Origin: Chlorokybus atmophyticus | Lineage: Eukaryota; Streptophyta; Chlorokybophyceae; Chlorokybales; Chlorokybaceae | Reading direction: 5' to 3' | Length of the DNA: 64,000 nucleotides | NCBI GenBank assembly: GCA_009103225.1 | Contig: RHPI01000160.1 | Span: 17,860 to 81,859, forward strand | Shown here: positions 38,687-48,271 of the stretch, in pieces | Numbering within the stretch: position 1 is the first letter of the stretch | Layout: each line of letters opens with the position of its first letter | Position numbers and translations under genes: made by a program | Notes under the pieces: model-generated | The model's input: only the letters and a program-made list of their open reading frames with translations | Told to the model about the DNA's origin: nothing | The model's database searches: none

Positions 38687-40591
38687 GTGGACCAAGCTGT
38701 CCAAGTGGACGCACGCCAACAGGCATACGAAGCAGCACACGCCATTATTGTCCCAACCGTAGCTCCGGTAAATGTTGCCAGCGCCTCCACGGCGCTGACC
38801 ACAGGGTACTCCACGGCAGTCGCCATCGAACAGGCAGGACAAGCAACTGTTGCAGACCAAGCGAGGGCGTTGGCACAACAATTGAGGGGGGTAATCGCCC
38901 CGCTGCTGCCTCCTTTGGTCGAAGACATGCCCGAGGATCAATGCGATGCAGGGCGAGGGTACCTCACCCCGCAAGGGGACACCACACAACGAGGAGGAGC
39001 TGGTGTGGTGGGGGAGCAACAACTCCGTACCGCACTCATCCGGCAAGCAGTCATGTTGCACAGGTCTGAGGGCAACACATTAAGACAGATTATGGGGATG
39101 CAAGAGGGCAGCGCCGCTCGAGCCCGTCTCGTGACATGGCTCGTTGCCAATCACCCTGCTGTCCCCCTGTTTGCCTTTGACAACCGAGCATCATGGTTGG
39201 GGGCATTCGTTCGCTCGCTGCGACAAGCATACGACGAGGCTGCCACCACAGCCCCGGACACGCTGGAGGGAGTGCAAGAGGCAATGCTGCGGCTGCCAGG
39301 GGTGGAAGCCGCACGACAATGGCGGCGCATCGCCATTGCTCATGAGCTACACGCACAGCAGACTGACCTCCAGCGCACCCTACGCGCGCGCGCCATGACC
39401 GTGCTCGACGTGGGAGTGGTACAAGGAAGGTGGGATGCCCGCATGGCAGGGATCTTGCGCGTCCCCACCATCACCCACGACATGCGGCGACAGCTACCAC
39501 GCGCCGTATACCTGCAGCCCATGCCTCAATATCATCATTGGACCGACACGGACACCGAGCCCACGGCCACGCGGGAAGGGACGTTGGTCAGAGAAGCGGC
39601 TCATGCTGTCCGATGGACGTACGCCGCGGAACAAGCTGAACGTGAGGCAGGCCCACAAACACCGGGTCCGCCGGGGTTTCTACCACAGCCATTGGGTACA
39701 CCCGCGGGCATGATTCCATCTTCGCAGAGGCGGCATCCACCGGCGCCGCCACCACAACCGGCGCCGGAACCTCCAGCACCGAGCCCCCCCCGTGTTTACC
39801 AACCACCACGACAAGGTCGATTCGGCAGAGGGAGAGGGCAAGGAGGGGGTTCTTCGGACTCAGCAGGCAGAGGAGCTCTGGCTGCCATGCGCTCAGCACC
39901 CCCAGCTGAGAGAACTGAGGCGAAGGCGCAGACAGCTCGTATGAAGAGGCTGCGTATCGACGCCAATGCTGCCATAGTGGCAAACCAAGGCAAGCACGTT
40001 ACCATCAACGGCCTGGCACCCAAGCGAGTAATGTTGGACACCGGAGCACAGCCTGTCATCATCGGGCGCTTCCTCGCGCGGTCCCTCGGCATAACCAGCT
40101 CCAACTTGGTGCCTTGCCCATACGTGTTGGACACTGCCACAGGTAGCCGAGATAAGGTGATGGGAGTCACCAGGGAGGCCTTTTGCATTCGGTTGACAGG
40201 GCTGGACCCAACCCACACAACCGAGATCGTCTAGCAATGTGTGGTCACCAATGCCGGCTCCTTCGACTTTCTGCTTGGGCAGGACTTCAACTTCCCTGTG
40301 GGCATGGGCCTCGACTGCTGGACAGATCGAGCGTGGTTTCGGCCACATTGGGATGAGGATAACGGAGAGGTGCAGGTTTTCTGCCTCTCGAGTAAGTCTC
40401 GCGCACGCGCGCCCAACGCAAAGTGGCTGCCGTGGCTACACGCAGCCACGCCCGCACACGGGAGGCTGCAACGGCCACATACGATGGCGCTCGGACGCAA
40501 GTCGCTGCGGGTGCCACGGCCCCGTGTCGAACCGTCGACTCCTCTCCCACCCCGTACAACGAGGAGCAGGAGGATGCCACCGTGGAAGTAG
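38687..40591 (+). pseudogene. Gypsy unknown region plus aspartic protease
   Basis: A 515-codon frame. The first about 330 residues are helical-looking and unassigned (VDQAVQVDARQQAYEAAHAI onward), followed by a Pro-rich hinge. The C-terminal part is a retroviral-type protease: RVMLDTGAQPVIIGRFLARS holds the catalytic Asp-Thr-Gly at 40037-40045. TAG 40232 interrupts it; the same frame continues with SFDFLLGQDFNFPVGMGLDC, the expected second half of the fold. Confidence 0.7.
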
Positions 40592-40689
40592 CATTACAAG
40601 ACCCAGCTGAACGACGCTGGCGCGCACAGGTGGATGCACACGTCTTGCTCAGCCATCCACTGATCACCACGCGCTTCCCCAACTACTGA

Positions 40690-42003
40690 AGCCACGACAA
40701 GGTGCAGGACCACCATATGGTGGCCACCGGCGTGGTGGAGTTCCACACATTTCGCAGACAACAGGGCATCACAGTGTTGGAGCTATTCGGAGGCATTGGC
40801 AGCGGTCTTGCCGCGGTCCTCAACACGGGTGTGAAGGTGGTCAAATACTATTACTGTGACCCAGACCCACACGCGCAAACGGTCCTCAAGCACCACCTAC
40901 GCCAATTGCACGAAAGGTATTCACATCAACTACCCCTGTCGGCGTTACAAGGTAGCCTCAAAGCCTTGCCACAAGACATCCGGCTGATCATTAAAGATCA
41001 CCTACTGTCCCTCGGCAACGTCGACCTATTGATAGCTGGATGGGAATGCCAAGGGCTCTCCAGGGTAGGCAAGGGGCAAGACCTCGAAAACTCTCGCTCC
41101 GGGTTGTTCTGGGAGCTGATGAGAATCATCCACCTCCTTCAACACCACCAGATCTCCAGACCCCTGGGGTATGTTATCGAAAATGTGCATTCAGAGGACG
41201 ACAAGCGTCCGCACGTGGCCTCCAGCTACCGACAAGTTTGCTCCATTCTGCGGCACCCACTCAAGGTGAACGCGGCACGACATGGCTCGCGCGCACATCG
41301 TGTACGTGCCAAGTGGACAAACTTGGCCACCGTGAAAGAGCTCATGACCGCAGAATACACGCGCAGCGCTCGGCCACGCAACCTGTTGGTCGATGACATC
41401 CTTGACCCCGGCCGCACAGCACAACCTGTCCTGCGTCATGACCACCACCACTTCTACCCGTGCAATCAGCCCGGGCAGCCCCGTCGCGCACTCCCCACAT
41501 TGGTGTCCTACTCGGGCTCCTACGCATTTCGGAACGGTGGTGACGGGATGGTGTTCGATGCGACCACCAACAGGCTGGAAGAACCCAACGCACGCGAACG
41601 TGAACGCGGCATGGGATTCTTCCCCAACATCATCACGGGTTCATCGCTGACAGATAGTCAGCAATGCCAGATGCTTGGTCGCGCCATGGACCAGAATAGC
41701 ATGGTATGGCTGCTGGAGCTGAGCTTCGCATTGCAGGACCGCCACGTGTCCTTCGAGGATCTCGAACACTTGGCTGGGGGGTGGGCTGATCGCGTAGCCG
41801 ACACCAAGGCAGCTCACACAGCCCTCGAGGTGGTCCACATGGAGGAGCAAGCAGCAGTGACAGTGGAGGACATTCCCGTGGTTGCCAATGCAACCTCCTG
41901 GGACCATGCCATTGGCCCGTTGGCCACAGAAGACACTCGAGAGAAGCTGGAGGCTTCCCTCAACAAATGGAGGAGCCAATTCAGCTTCAGTATGAAGGAA
42001 TAG
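40690..42003 (+). CDS. C5-cytosine DNA methyltransferase domain inside the Gypsy polyprotein
   Basis: Methylates carbon 5 of cytosine in DNA using S-adenosylmethionine. Numbered from M at 40702 (433 aa): motif I LELFGGIGSGLAAV (26-39) binds the cofactor; YYYCDPDPHAQTVL (49-62) fits motif II; motif IV DLLIAGWECQGLSRVGKG has the catalytic Cys116 (codon 41047-41049) but Glu instead of the usual Pro before it; motif VI VIENV has Glu160; motif VIII RAHRVRAKWTNL (197-208); motif X LGRAMDQNSMVWLL (325-338). All catalytic motifs are in one uninterrupted frame. The same frame runs back through TGA 40687 and forward through TAG 42001 into the RT, so it is part of pol and not a neighbouring host gene. 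The target-recognition region (about 210-315) is short, so there is no room for long regulatory domains. Confidence 0.88.
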   Translation, partial: SHDKVQDHHMVATGVVEFHTFRRQQGITVLELFGGIGSGLAAVLNTGVKVVKYYYCDPDPHAQTVLKHHLRQLHERYSHQLPLSALQGSLKALPQDIRLIIKDHLLSLGNVDLLIAGWECQGLSRVGKGQDLENSRSGLFWELMRIIHLLQHHQISRPLGYVIENVHSEDDKRPHVASSYRQVCSILRHPLKVNAARHGSRAHRVRAKWTNLATVKELMTAEYTRSARPRNLLVDDILDPGRTAQPVLRHDHHHFYPCNQPGQPRRALPTLVSYSGSYAFRNGGDGMVFDATTNRLEEPNARERERGMGFFPNIITGSSLTDSQQCQMLGRAMDQNSMVWLLELSFALQDRHVSFEDLEHLAGGWADRVADTKAAHTALEVVHMEEQAAVTVEDIPVVANATSWDHAIGPLATEDTREKLEASLNKWRSQFSFSMKE

Positions 42004-42268
42004 GGTACATGCTCAGTGTACCAGATGGACATCGAACTGGTGGACACTGAGCCGGTGTTTCGACGGCAATACAGGCTCTCTAAGTTGGAAGAGGACTTGG
42101 TGGAACAAAGATGTAAGGCGCTGCTTGATGCAGGCCTTATCGAAGAGTCCACATCGGACTTCGCAGCAGCAACCGTCATGCCACAAGAAGGATTCAGCAG
42201 GCAATTGGAAAGAACGACGCATGTGTGGCGACTATCGCCCCCTCAACAACAAGACCAAGCAAGACAGG
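42004..42268 (+). pseudogene. Gypsy reverse transcriptase, N-terminal part
   Basis: In the methyltransferase frame beyond TAG 42001: DTEPVFRRQYRLSKLEEDLV, then LLDAGLIEESTSDFAAATV, the usual Gypsy RT entry. A frame change near 42200 leads to RMCGDYRPLNNKTKQDR. The copia element is inserted immediately after this, splitting the conserved DYRPLN...YPMP block. Confidence 0.85.
42264..42268. repeat. Copia target-site duplication, left
   Basis: ACAGG, repeated at 47174-47178 directly after the right LTR; a 5-bp duplication as made by LTR-retrotransposon integrases. Confidence 0.9.
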
Positions 42269-42692
42269 TGTTGAGAGAATTCGTACATACGATCAGCATC
42301 GACCCTCCACACAGGAGTAGAAGGTCGTAAGGACGAGCACTAGGTCCGGACTTAGCAAGATGGCATCGTCGGACCAGACTCCGGACTCCAGACTGGCGCC
42401 TTACTAACTGCTTTGTATCTCCGCGTATACTTACTCATATTGGGCGTGTAAGAGCTTGTTGGAAAGCTCTGGTTGTAAGGAAGACAACAAAGCTTAGAGC
42501 GCGTCAAAAGGCTGGGTATAGCTTACGCAGTGCTTGCAAACGTAGACGTGTGTGTAACCGGCTGGTATAAGAACCAGCGGACAACTTGTAATAGATGAAT
42601 GTGATGTGACTTGTGTATGCTCTGGTGGCGGTAGCTCTGTCCGTGTGTATCCATGCTTGCCTCAGCTACATGTGCATGCTAGTCCTTCAACA
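42269..42692 (+). repeat. Copia 5' LTR
   Basis: 424 bp. A TATAAG box (42566-42571) sits in a small hairpin, ctggtataagaaccag, and should drive the element's transcript. TTGTAA shortly downstream (about 42588) resembles the algal UGUAA polyadenylation signal. Confidence 0.95.
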
Positions 42693-42706
42693 GGTTATGG
42701 GCCCAC
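42693..42706 (+). promoter_or_regulatory. Primer-binding site complementary to the anticodon arm of initiator tRNA-Met
   Basis: GGTTATGGGCCCAC starts at the base after the LTR. Its complement GTGGGCCCATAACC is the anticodon stem-loop of plant-type initiator tRNA-Met (CAU within CCCATAACC), not the tRNA 3' end. Drosophila copia primes the same way, from a half tRNA-iMet. All 14 bases match the plant version as I recall it. Confidence 0.8.
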
Positions 42707-42819
42707 ACTACGCTTGAGGAGTGTGAGACTAGCTTGTGTGCATAGTAGTTCTACACTACGGTAGCTTGTTGGTAGCAGAGCCTTGGGTGTCAACTGCAAG
42801 AAAGGCAGGCTCGACAGAA

Positions 42820-45800
42820 ATGGAGGCGACCTACGACAAGGGGCAGATTGCAAAGCTGGACACCGACAACTACAACACATGGTGCGTGGAGATGAAGGCC
42901 TTGCTCATCCACAAGAAGGTGTGGAAGTACGTTGATCCGAAGGCACCACCACCAACACCAGGAGCGAACACTGTGTGGTCAGAGCATTCAGCAGAAGCAC
43001 ACTCTTTGCTTGTGTTGAACAGCAAACCGCATCACTTTCCCATGCTCACTGCATGTGAAGATGGTAGACAAGCTTGGGAAAAGCTATCAGCCGTTTTCAG
43101 AGCCAAGAACAATGCCAGAAAGTTGCATCTACGCAAGCAGCTCAGCGCACTCAGGAAGGAGGCAGCAGAACCCATCACAAAGTATGTTGCGCGCGCGAGA
43201 GAGCTGTGGGCGGACCTCATCAACGTCGGCCACAACATGGGGGAGACGGAGGTAGTGCTGGCCATTGTTGCAGGGCTACCAGCAGAGTACGAGGTCGTCG
43301 CAACCCTGCTGGAGACGTCATCATCGGAGTTGACGTTGGACGATGTGCTACCGAAGCTGCTCACCGTGGAGCAGAGGGTTGTGAAGAAGGACGAGCAAGC
43401 GGATGCCGTCGCCTTCTACACCGGCAAGCACGCAAAGAAGAGCAACCATGAAGAGAAGTACAAGGGCAACAAGCCAGGCAATCCTCGTCACAAAGACCTC
43501 ACATGCCACTGGTGTGGTTGGAAGGGGCACATTGTGAAGGACTGTAGGAAGAAACAACAGGGGCAACCTAGAGCAAGCACCAGCAACAGCGGCAACGAGC
43601 ACCAACACAAGGAGAAACATGTCGCCTTCACTGCATCCAGTTCGAGGGCGGGCACAGCTTTCTGGGTGGTGGACTCTGGCTGCGATCGTCATCTCACACC
43701 AAACAAGGAGGTGATGGAGGGCTACAGGAAGCTGACGTCCACAATCAAGGTGGCGGGCTTCGGTGGCGAAGTACTGGTGGCTGAGGGAGTTGGCAACGTA
43801 CGACTCCAGTGCAAGGTTGGTAACACACTACGCGAGGTGTTGTTACGCAACGTCCTGCATGTTCCTAAGGCTATTGCGAGTCTATTCTCTGTGAGGGTTG
43901 CGGAGCGCTTAGGCGCGGAGATCCTATTTCGGAAGGGTGGCTGCTCAGTCATCCTTGATGGGGTCGTGCACATGGTTGGAATCGCTGATCCGGGAGGGCT
44001 CTACCACGTGGAGCAGCCTCAAGACAGAGACATTCAAGCCATGGTGGTGAAGGACAAGGAGTCGCCAACATTGTGGCATCGAAGGTTCGGGCATCTCAGC
44101 TACGTCAACCTCACTCGCCTTGTCGCTGAGAAGATGGTCAAGGGCATCCATCTCAGCACAGAAGAACTCAAGACAGCATCAGGTGCACTTTGTGAACCAT
44201 GCCTGGTTGCAAAGCAGCATGCTATGCCATTCCCATCATCCTCTTCTAGCAGTCAGCATCCTTGCGAGCTTGTGCACATGGATGTCTGTGGCCCTATGCG
44301 CATTGTGGCGAAGGGAGGGGCCAGGTACTTTGCTACGTTCCTCGACGACTACAGCAAGCTGTCCATCATCTTTCCATTGACGCTCAAGTCAGAAGTTGCT
44401 GGAGCTGTGCGCACAGTCGTGGCCTTGTTGGAGACGCAGTCTGGCAACAAGATGAAGGCAATGAGGAGTGATCGAGGAGGGGAGTACATCAACAAGGAGT
44501 TGAAGGAGTTCTTCGCCAGCAAGGGCATACGCCACGAGACAACGGCACCCTACACCCCGCAGCAGAATGGAGCAGCTGAACGCCTCAACAGGACACTCTT
44601 GGAGCGTGTTCGAGCCATGCTCAACGACACAAAGATGGAAGACAGTTTGTGGAAGGAGGCGGTACTCACTGCCAACTACATCCGCAACAGGTCTCCGGTG
44701 AGCTCAGAGCAGAAGACTCCGTGGGAGCACTTCTATGGAGCCACACCAGATGTGAGTGGTATGCGTGTGTTTGGATGCACGGCATATGCACTAGTGCCTA
44801 AACAGCTCAGGCACAAGCTGGAGCCGGTCAGCAAGAAGGGCATCTTCGTTGGCTATGAACCGGGTTCCAAGGCTTACAGGATCTTGCTCGAGGACACTCA
44901 AAAGATCATTGTGAGCAGAGAGGTGGTTTTCCACGAGGGATTATCACAACCAGAAGCAGACTTCTTTCCTAAAGATGAAGCACAGCCGGAGCATCCTGAA
45001 ACAGTGGAGGCTACAGGCAAGGCCATCATCGATGATAAGGGTGAGCAGGACTCTACTGTAGCAGACAAACAGTCGCACCTGCAGCAGGAGCACGCAGCTC
45101 GGAGATACCCAGTGAGGGAGAGAAAGGCACCTGACTTCTTACACAAGGCACACGTCGCCAGTGTGCAGAATGAGGAGCCAAGCACCTACGAGGAGGCATT
45201 GTTAGCACCAGATGCGGAGCAATGGCAGCGTGCTATGGACGAGGAGATTGCGTCACTCCATGCCAAGAACACTTGGTCACTGGAGCAGTTACCGCAAGGA
45301 GTGAAGACCATTCCAGTGAAATGGGTCTTCAAGGTGAAGCGTGATGGTCAGGGCAACATTGAGCGCTACAAGGCAAGACTGGTGGCAAAGGGCTTCTTGC
45401 AGCAGGAAGGTGTGGACTTCAACGAAGTGTTTGCACCTGCAAGTAAGCATACCACCTTCCGTGCACTGCTAGCTGTGGTTGCTGCTGAGGACCTCAAGCT
45501 GCATCACCTGGATGTGAAGACTGCCTTCCTCTACGGAGAGCTGGAGGAGGAGATCTTCATCGAGCAACCACCTGGATATGAAGAAGGGGAGAGAGGCACA
45601 GCGTGCAAGCTGATCAATGCACTGTACGGGCTGCGACAGGCACCGCGTATGTGGCATATCAAGCTCACCAAGGAGCTGGAGGCACTTGGCTTCATCGCAT
45701 CCTCTGCAGACCCTGGGCTCTTCATCCATGCAGACAACAAGGTCTGGCTGCTCGTGTATGTGGATGATATAATCATCACCGCCAGGCAGGTGCACCACCT

Positions 45801-46707
45801 GCAGGAGACGAAACTTGCTCTACAGCAAGCATTCTCAGTTCGTGATCTTGGAGAGGCCAAGTGGTTCCTTGGCATGGTGATTGAGCGCGACAGGACTGCT
45901 CGCACAATCAAGATCAGTCAGAAGCATATGGTGAGAAGACTCGGCACCAAGTTTGGGCTCACTGAAGCGAAGACCAAGACCACACCGTTGGCACTTGGCA
46001 CTGCCCTCATCAAGGCAAAGGATGAGGAGGTACTCAATAAGGCTTAGTATCCATATGGTGAGCTGGTAGGCAGCATGCTCTATCTGGCAGTGTGCACACG
46101 TCCCGATGTTGCACATGCTGTGGGAGTACTTGCTCGCTACATGTCTGCACCGAGCATGGAGCACTGGAGAGCAGCAAAGGGAGTACTACGCTATGTTGCT
46201 GGGAGCGCAACAGTTGGCATCAAGTTTGGGAGCGGGAGCACTGAGTTGGAGGGCTACTGCGACTCGGACTTTGCTGGTGACCTCAACAGCAGGAGGTCCA
46301 CTACAGGCTACGTCTTCAAGCTGAACGGAGGCGTGGTGAGCTGGAACAGCAGGCTGCAGCCAACAACAGCAGCATCTACATCAGAGGCTGAGTACATGGC
46401 AGCGGCAGCAGCAGTAAAGGAGGCACTCTGGCTTCGCAAGCTCATGGCAGACTTGGAGCACCCCATGGCGTGCATCGTCATCAACTGTGACAACCAAGGA
46501 GCCATCAAGTTGTTGAAGCACCCTATCGCCTCGGCAAGGACGAAGCACATTGATGTCATGCATCACTTTGTGCGTGACAGAGTCACAAGGAAGGAGGTGG
46601 AGTTTCAATACTGCAACACCGAGGGCATGCTGGCGGACTTCATGACAAAGCCATTGTCACCACTCAAGTTCAAGACTTGTTGTGCAGGACTTGGCATCTG
46701 TGTTTGA
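42820..46707 (+). CDS. Copia gag-pol polyprotein (one in-frame TAG)
   Basis: ATG 42820 starts MEATYDKGQIAKLDTDNYNT. Gag (UBN2-like) is followed by a CCHC knuckle CHWCGWKGHIVKDC, protease FWVVDSGCDRHLTP (Asp-Ser-Gly), GAG-pre-integrase LWHRRFGHLSYVNL with CEPC, integrase core Asp (HMDVCGP), Asp (SDRGGEY) and Glu (NGAAERLNRTL), RT from VKWVFKVKRDGQGNIERYKA through LDVKTAFLYGELEEEIFIEQ to YVDDIII, and RNase H with EGYCDSDFAGD, STSEAEYMA and the terminal MTKPL. TAG 46045-46047 falls between RT and RNase H (LNKA*YPYGELVGSML) and would truncate RNase H unless read through. Otherwise uninterrupted for about 1295 codons. Confidence 0.95.
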
Positions 46708-46749
46708 CTACAGGAGCAAGCGTTGGAGGTCAAGCTGCTCCCGTGGGAG

Positions 46750-47173
46750 TGTTGAGAGTATTCGTACATACGATCAGCATCGACCCTCCACACAGGAGTA
46801 GAAGGTCGTAAGGACGAGCACTAGGTCCGGACTTAGCAAGATGGCATCGTCGGACCAGACTCCGGACTCCAGACTGGCGCCTTACTAACTGCTTCGTATC
46901 TCCGCGTATACTTACTCATATTGGGCGTGTAAGAGCTTGTTGGAAAGCTCTGGTTGTAAGGAAGACAACAAAGCTTAGAGCGCGTCAAAAGGCTGGGTAT
47001 AGCTTACGCAGTGCTTGCAAACGTAGACGTGTGTGTAACCGGCTGGTATAAGAACCAGCGGACAACTTGTAATAGATGAATGTGATGTGACTTGTGTATG
47101 CTCTGGTGGCGGTAGCTCTGTCCGTGTGTATCCATGCTTGCCTCAGCTACATGTGCATGCTAGTCCTTCAACA
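46750..47173 (+). repeat. Copia 3' LTR
   Basis: 424 bp, collinear with 42269-42692. A purine run (gtgggag) directly precedes it as a likely plus-strand primer. The right target duplication ACAGG follows at 47174-47178. Confidence 0.95.
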
Positions 47174-47178
47174 ACAGG

Positions 47179-48271
47179 TACCCCATGCCTACAGCAGAGG
47201 GTATCTTCGATGATGTGGGAGACTGCACCGTCTTCAGCATCTGGACATGCGTCAAGGGTACAACCAAATCGCCATCAAGGACGAGGACAAGCACAAGACC
47301 TCCTTCTGGGGCAACCGACAGTTGTACTAATGGAAGGTAATGCCGTTCGGGCTGAAGAATGCCCCCGCCAAGTTTCAACACGTAATGGACAAGGCCTTGA
47401 AGGGGCTGGACTGCGCGCGGTGCTACATCGATGACATCCTCATCTTCAGCCGCAGCAACGAGGAGCATCTTCAGCACATCGAAGCGGTGCTGGAATGACT
47501 CAAGGGAGTGGGGATGACCGTACACCCCGACAAGTGTACCTTCTTCACCCACAAGGTGCCATACTTAGGGCACATGATTATGCCCCATGGTGTGTATGTG
47601 CAGCAGGCAAAAGTAGAGGCTCTGGCAGCTATCCCTGCCCCGACAGACCTCACACGTCTGCGCGCTTTCTTGGGACTTGCCAACTACTATCGTCGCTTCG
47701 CGAAGTCCTTCACGAACCGGCGATAGTAGTTGGCAAGTCCCAAGAAAGCGCGCAGACGTGTGAGGTCTGTCGGGGCAGGGATAGCTGCCAGAGCCTCTAC
47801 TTTTGCCTGCTGCACATACACACCATGGGGCATAATCATGTGCCCTAAGTATGGCACCTTGTGGTTCGTGAAGGACTTCGCGAAGATTGCAAGGCCCCTC
47901 AACGAGCTACTGAAGAAGGAGGTGGAGTTCGCGTGGAAGGAGCCGCAACAGCAGGCCTTCGAGGAGCTGAAGAGCAGGCTCACCACCACTCCCATCCTTC
48001 AACGTCCGGACTACGCCAAGCCTTTCATCCTTCACACCGACTGGAGCAAGCTGGGGATGGGAGCGGTGCTGGTGTAGCACGATGAGAACAGGGGGGGGGG
48101 GAGAAGGAGCGGGTGGTGTCNGCCAGCCGAAGCATCAACAGCGCCGAGGCCAACCACAGCAGCTACAAAGGGGAGTGCCTCGCTGCAGTGTGGGCCATCT
48201 CCTTCTTCCGACCTTTCCTCTTTGGTCGACAGTTCCAACTGATCACCGATCATTAGCCCCTCAAGTGGCTG
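47179..48271 (+). pseudogene. Gypsy reverse transcriptase/RNase H, remainder (damaged)
   Basis: Resumes exactly after the copia insertion: YPMPTAEGIFDDVGD, then after a frame change LDMRQGYNQIAIKDEDKHKT, VMPFGLKNAPAKFQHVMDKA and the catalytic CYIDDILIFSR. The thumb/connection includes GLANYYRRF and IARPLNELLKKEVEF; RNase H begins FILHTDWSKLGMGAVLV. Stops TAA 47328, TGA 47496, TAG 48075 and TAG 48254, an N at 48121 and the inverted duplication at 47550-47863 show it is inactive here. Confidence 0.85.
47550..47863. repeat. Inverted duplication inside the RT, 143-bp perfect arms
   Basis: 47550-47692 (HKVPYLGHMIMPHG through LGLANYYRR) is repeated exactly in reverse complement at 47721-47863. The 28-bp spacer is itself largely the reverse complement of the normal continuation at 47864 onward. 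The arrangement is A, then the reverse complement of (A plus B), then B: the signature of a template switch or of a fold-back chimeric read. Confidence 0.92.

Larger units (their letters stand above)
42269..47173 (+). mobile_element. Copia-type LTR retrotransposon, nearly intact, nested in the Gypsy RT
   Basis: 4905 bp with two 424-bp LTRs, TGTTG...CAACA ends, a 5-bp target duplication, a primer-binding site directly abutting the left LTR, and a single gag-pol frame (42820-46707) in the order gag, protease, integrase, RT, RNase H. By eye the LTRs differ at two positions (an A/T in the first 10 bases and a T/C in the ctgctttgtatc region), so insertion is recent. One in-frame TAG at 46045 is the only visible lesion. 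Confidence 0.95.

Noticed and set aside
40690-42003. The methyltransferase as an independent host gene.
   Set aside because: It has no introns, unlike every host gene here, and shares its frame with the RT downstream.
46045-46047. In-frame TAG codons in both retrotransposons at Gln-like positions suggested a nuclear code with UAG = Gln, as in some ulvophyte algae.
   Set aside because: The transporter ends naturally with TAG and the ALDH with TAA at family-typical C-termini, and 1469 transporter codons contain no internal TAG or TAA. The stops are better read as mutations or readthrough.
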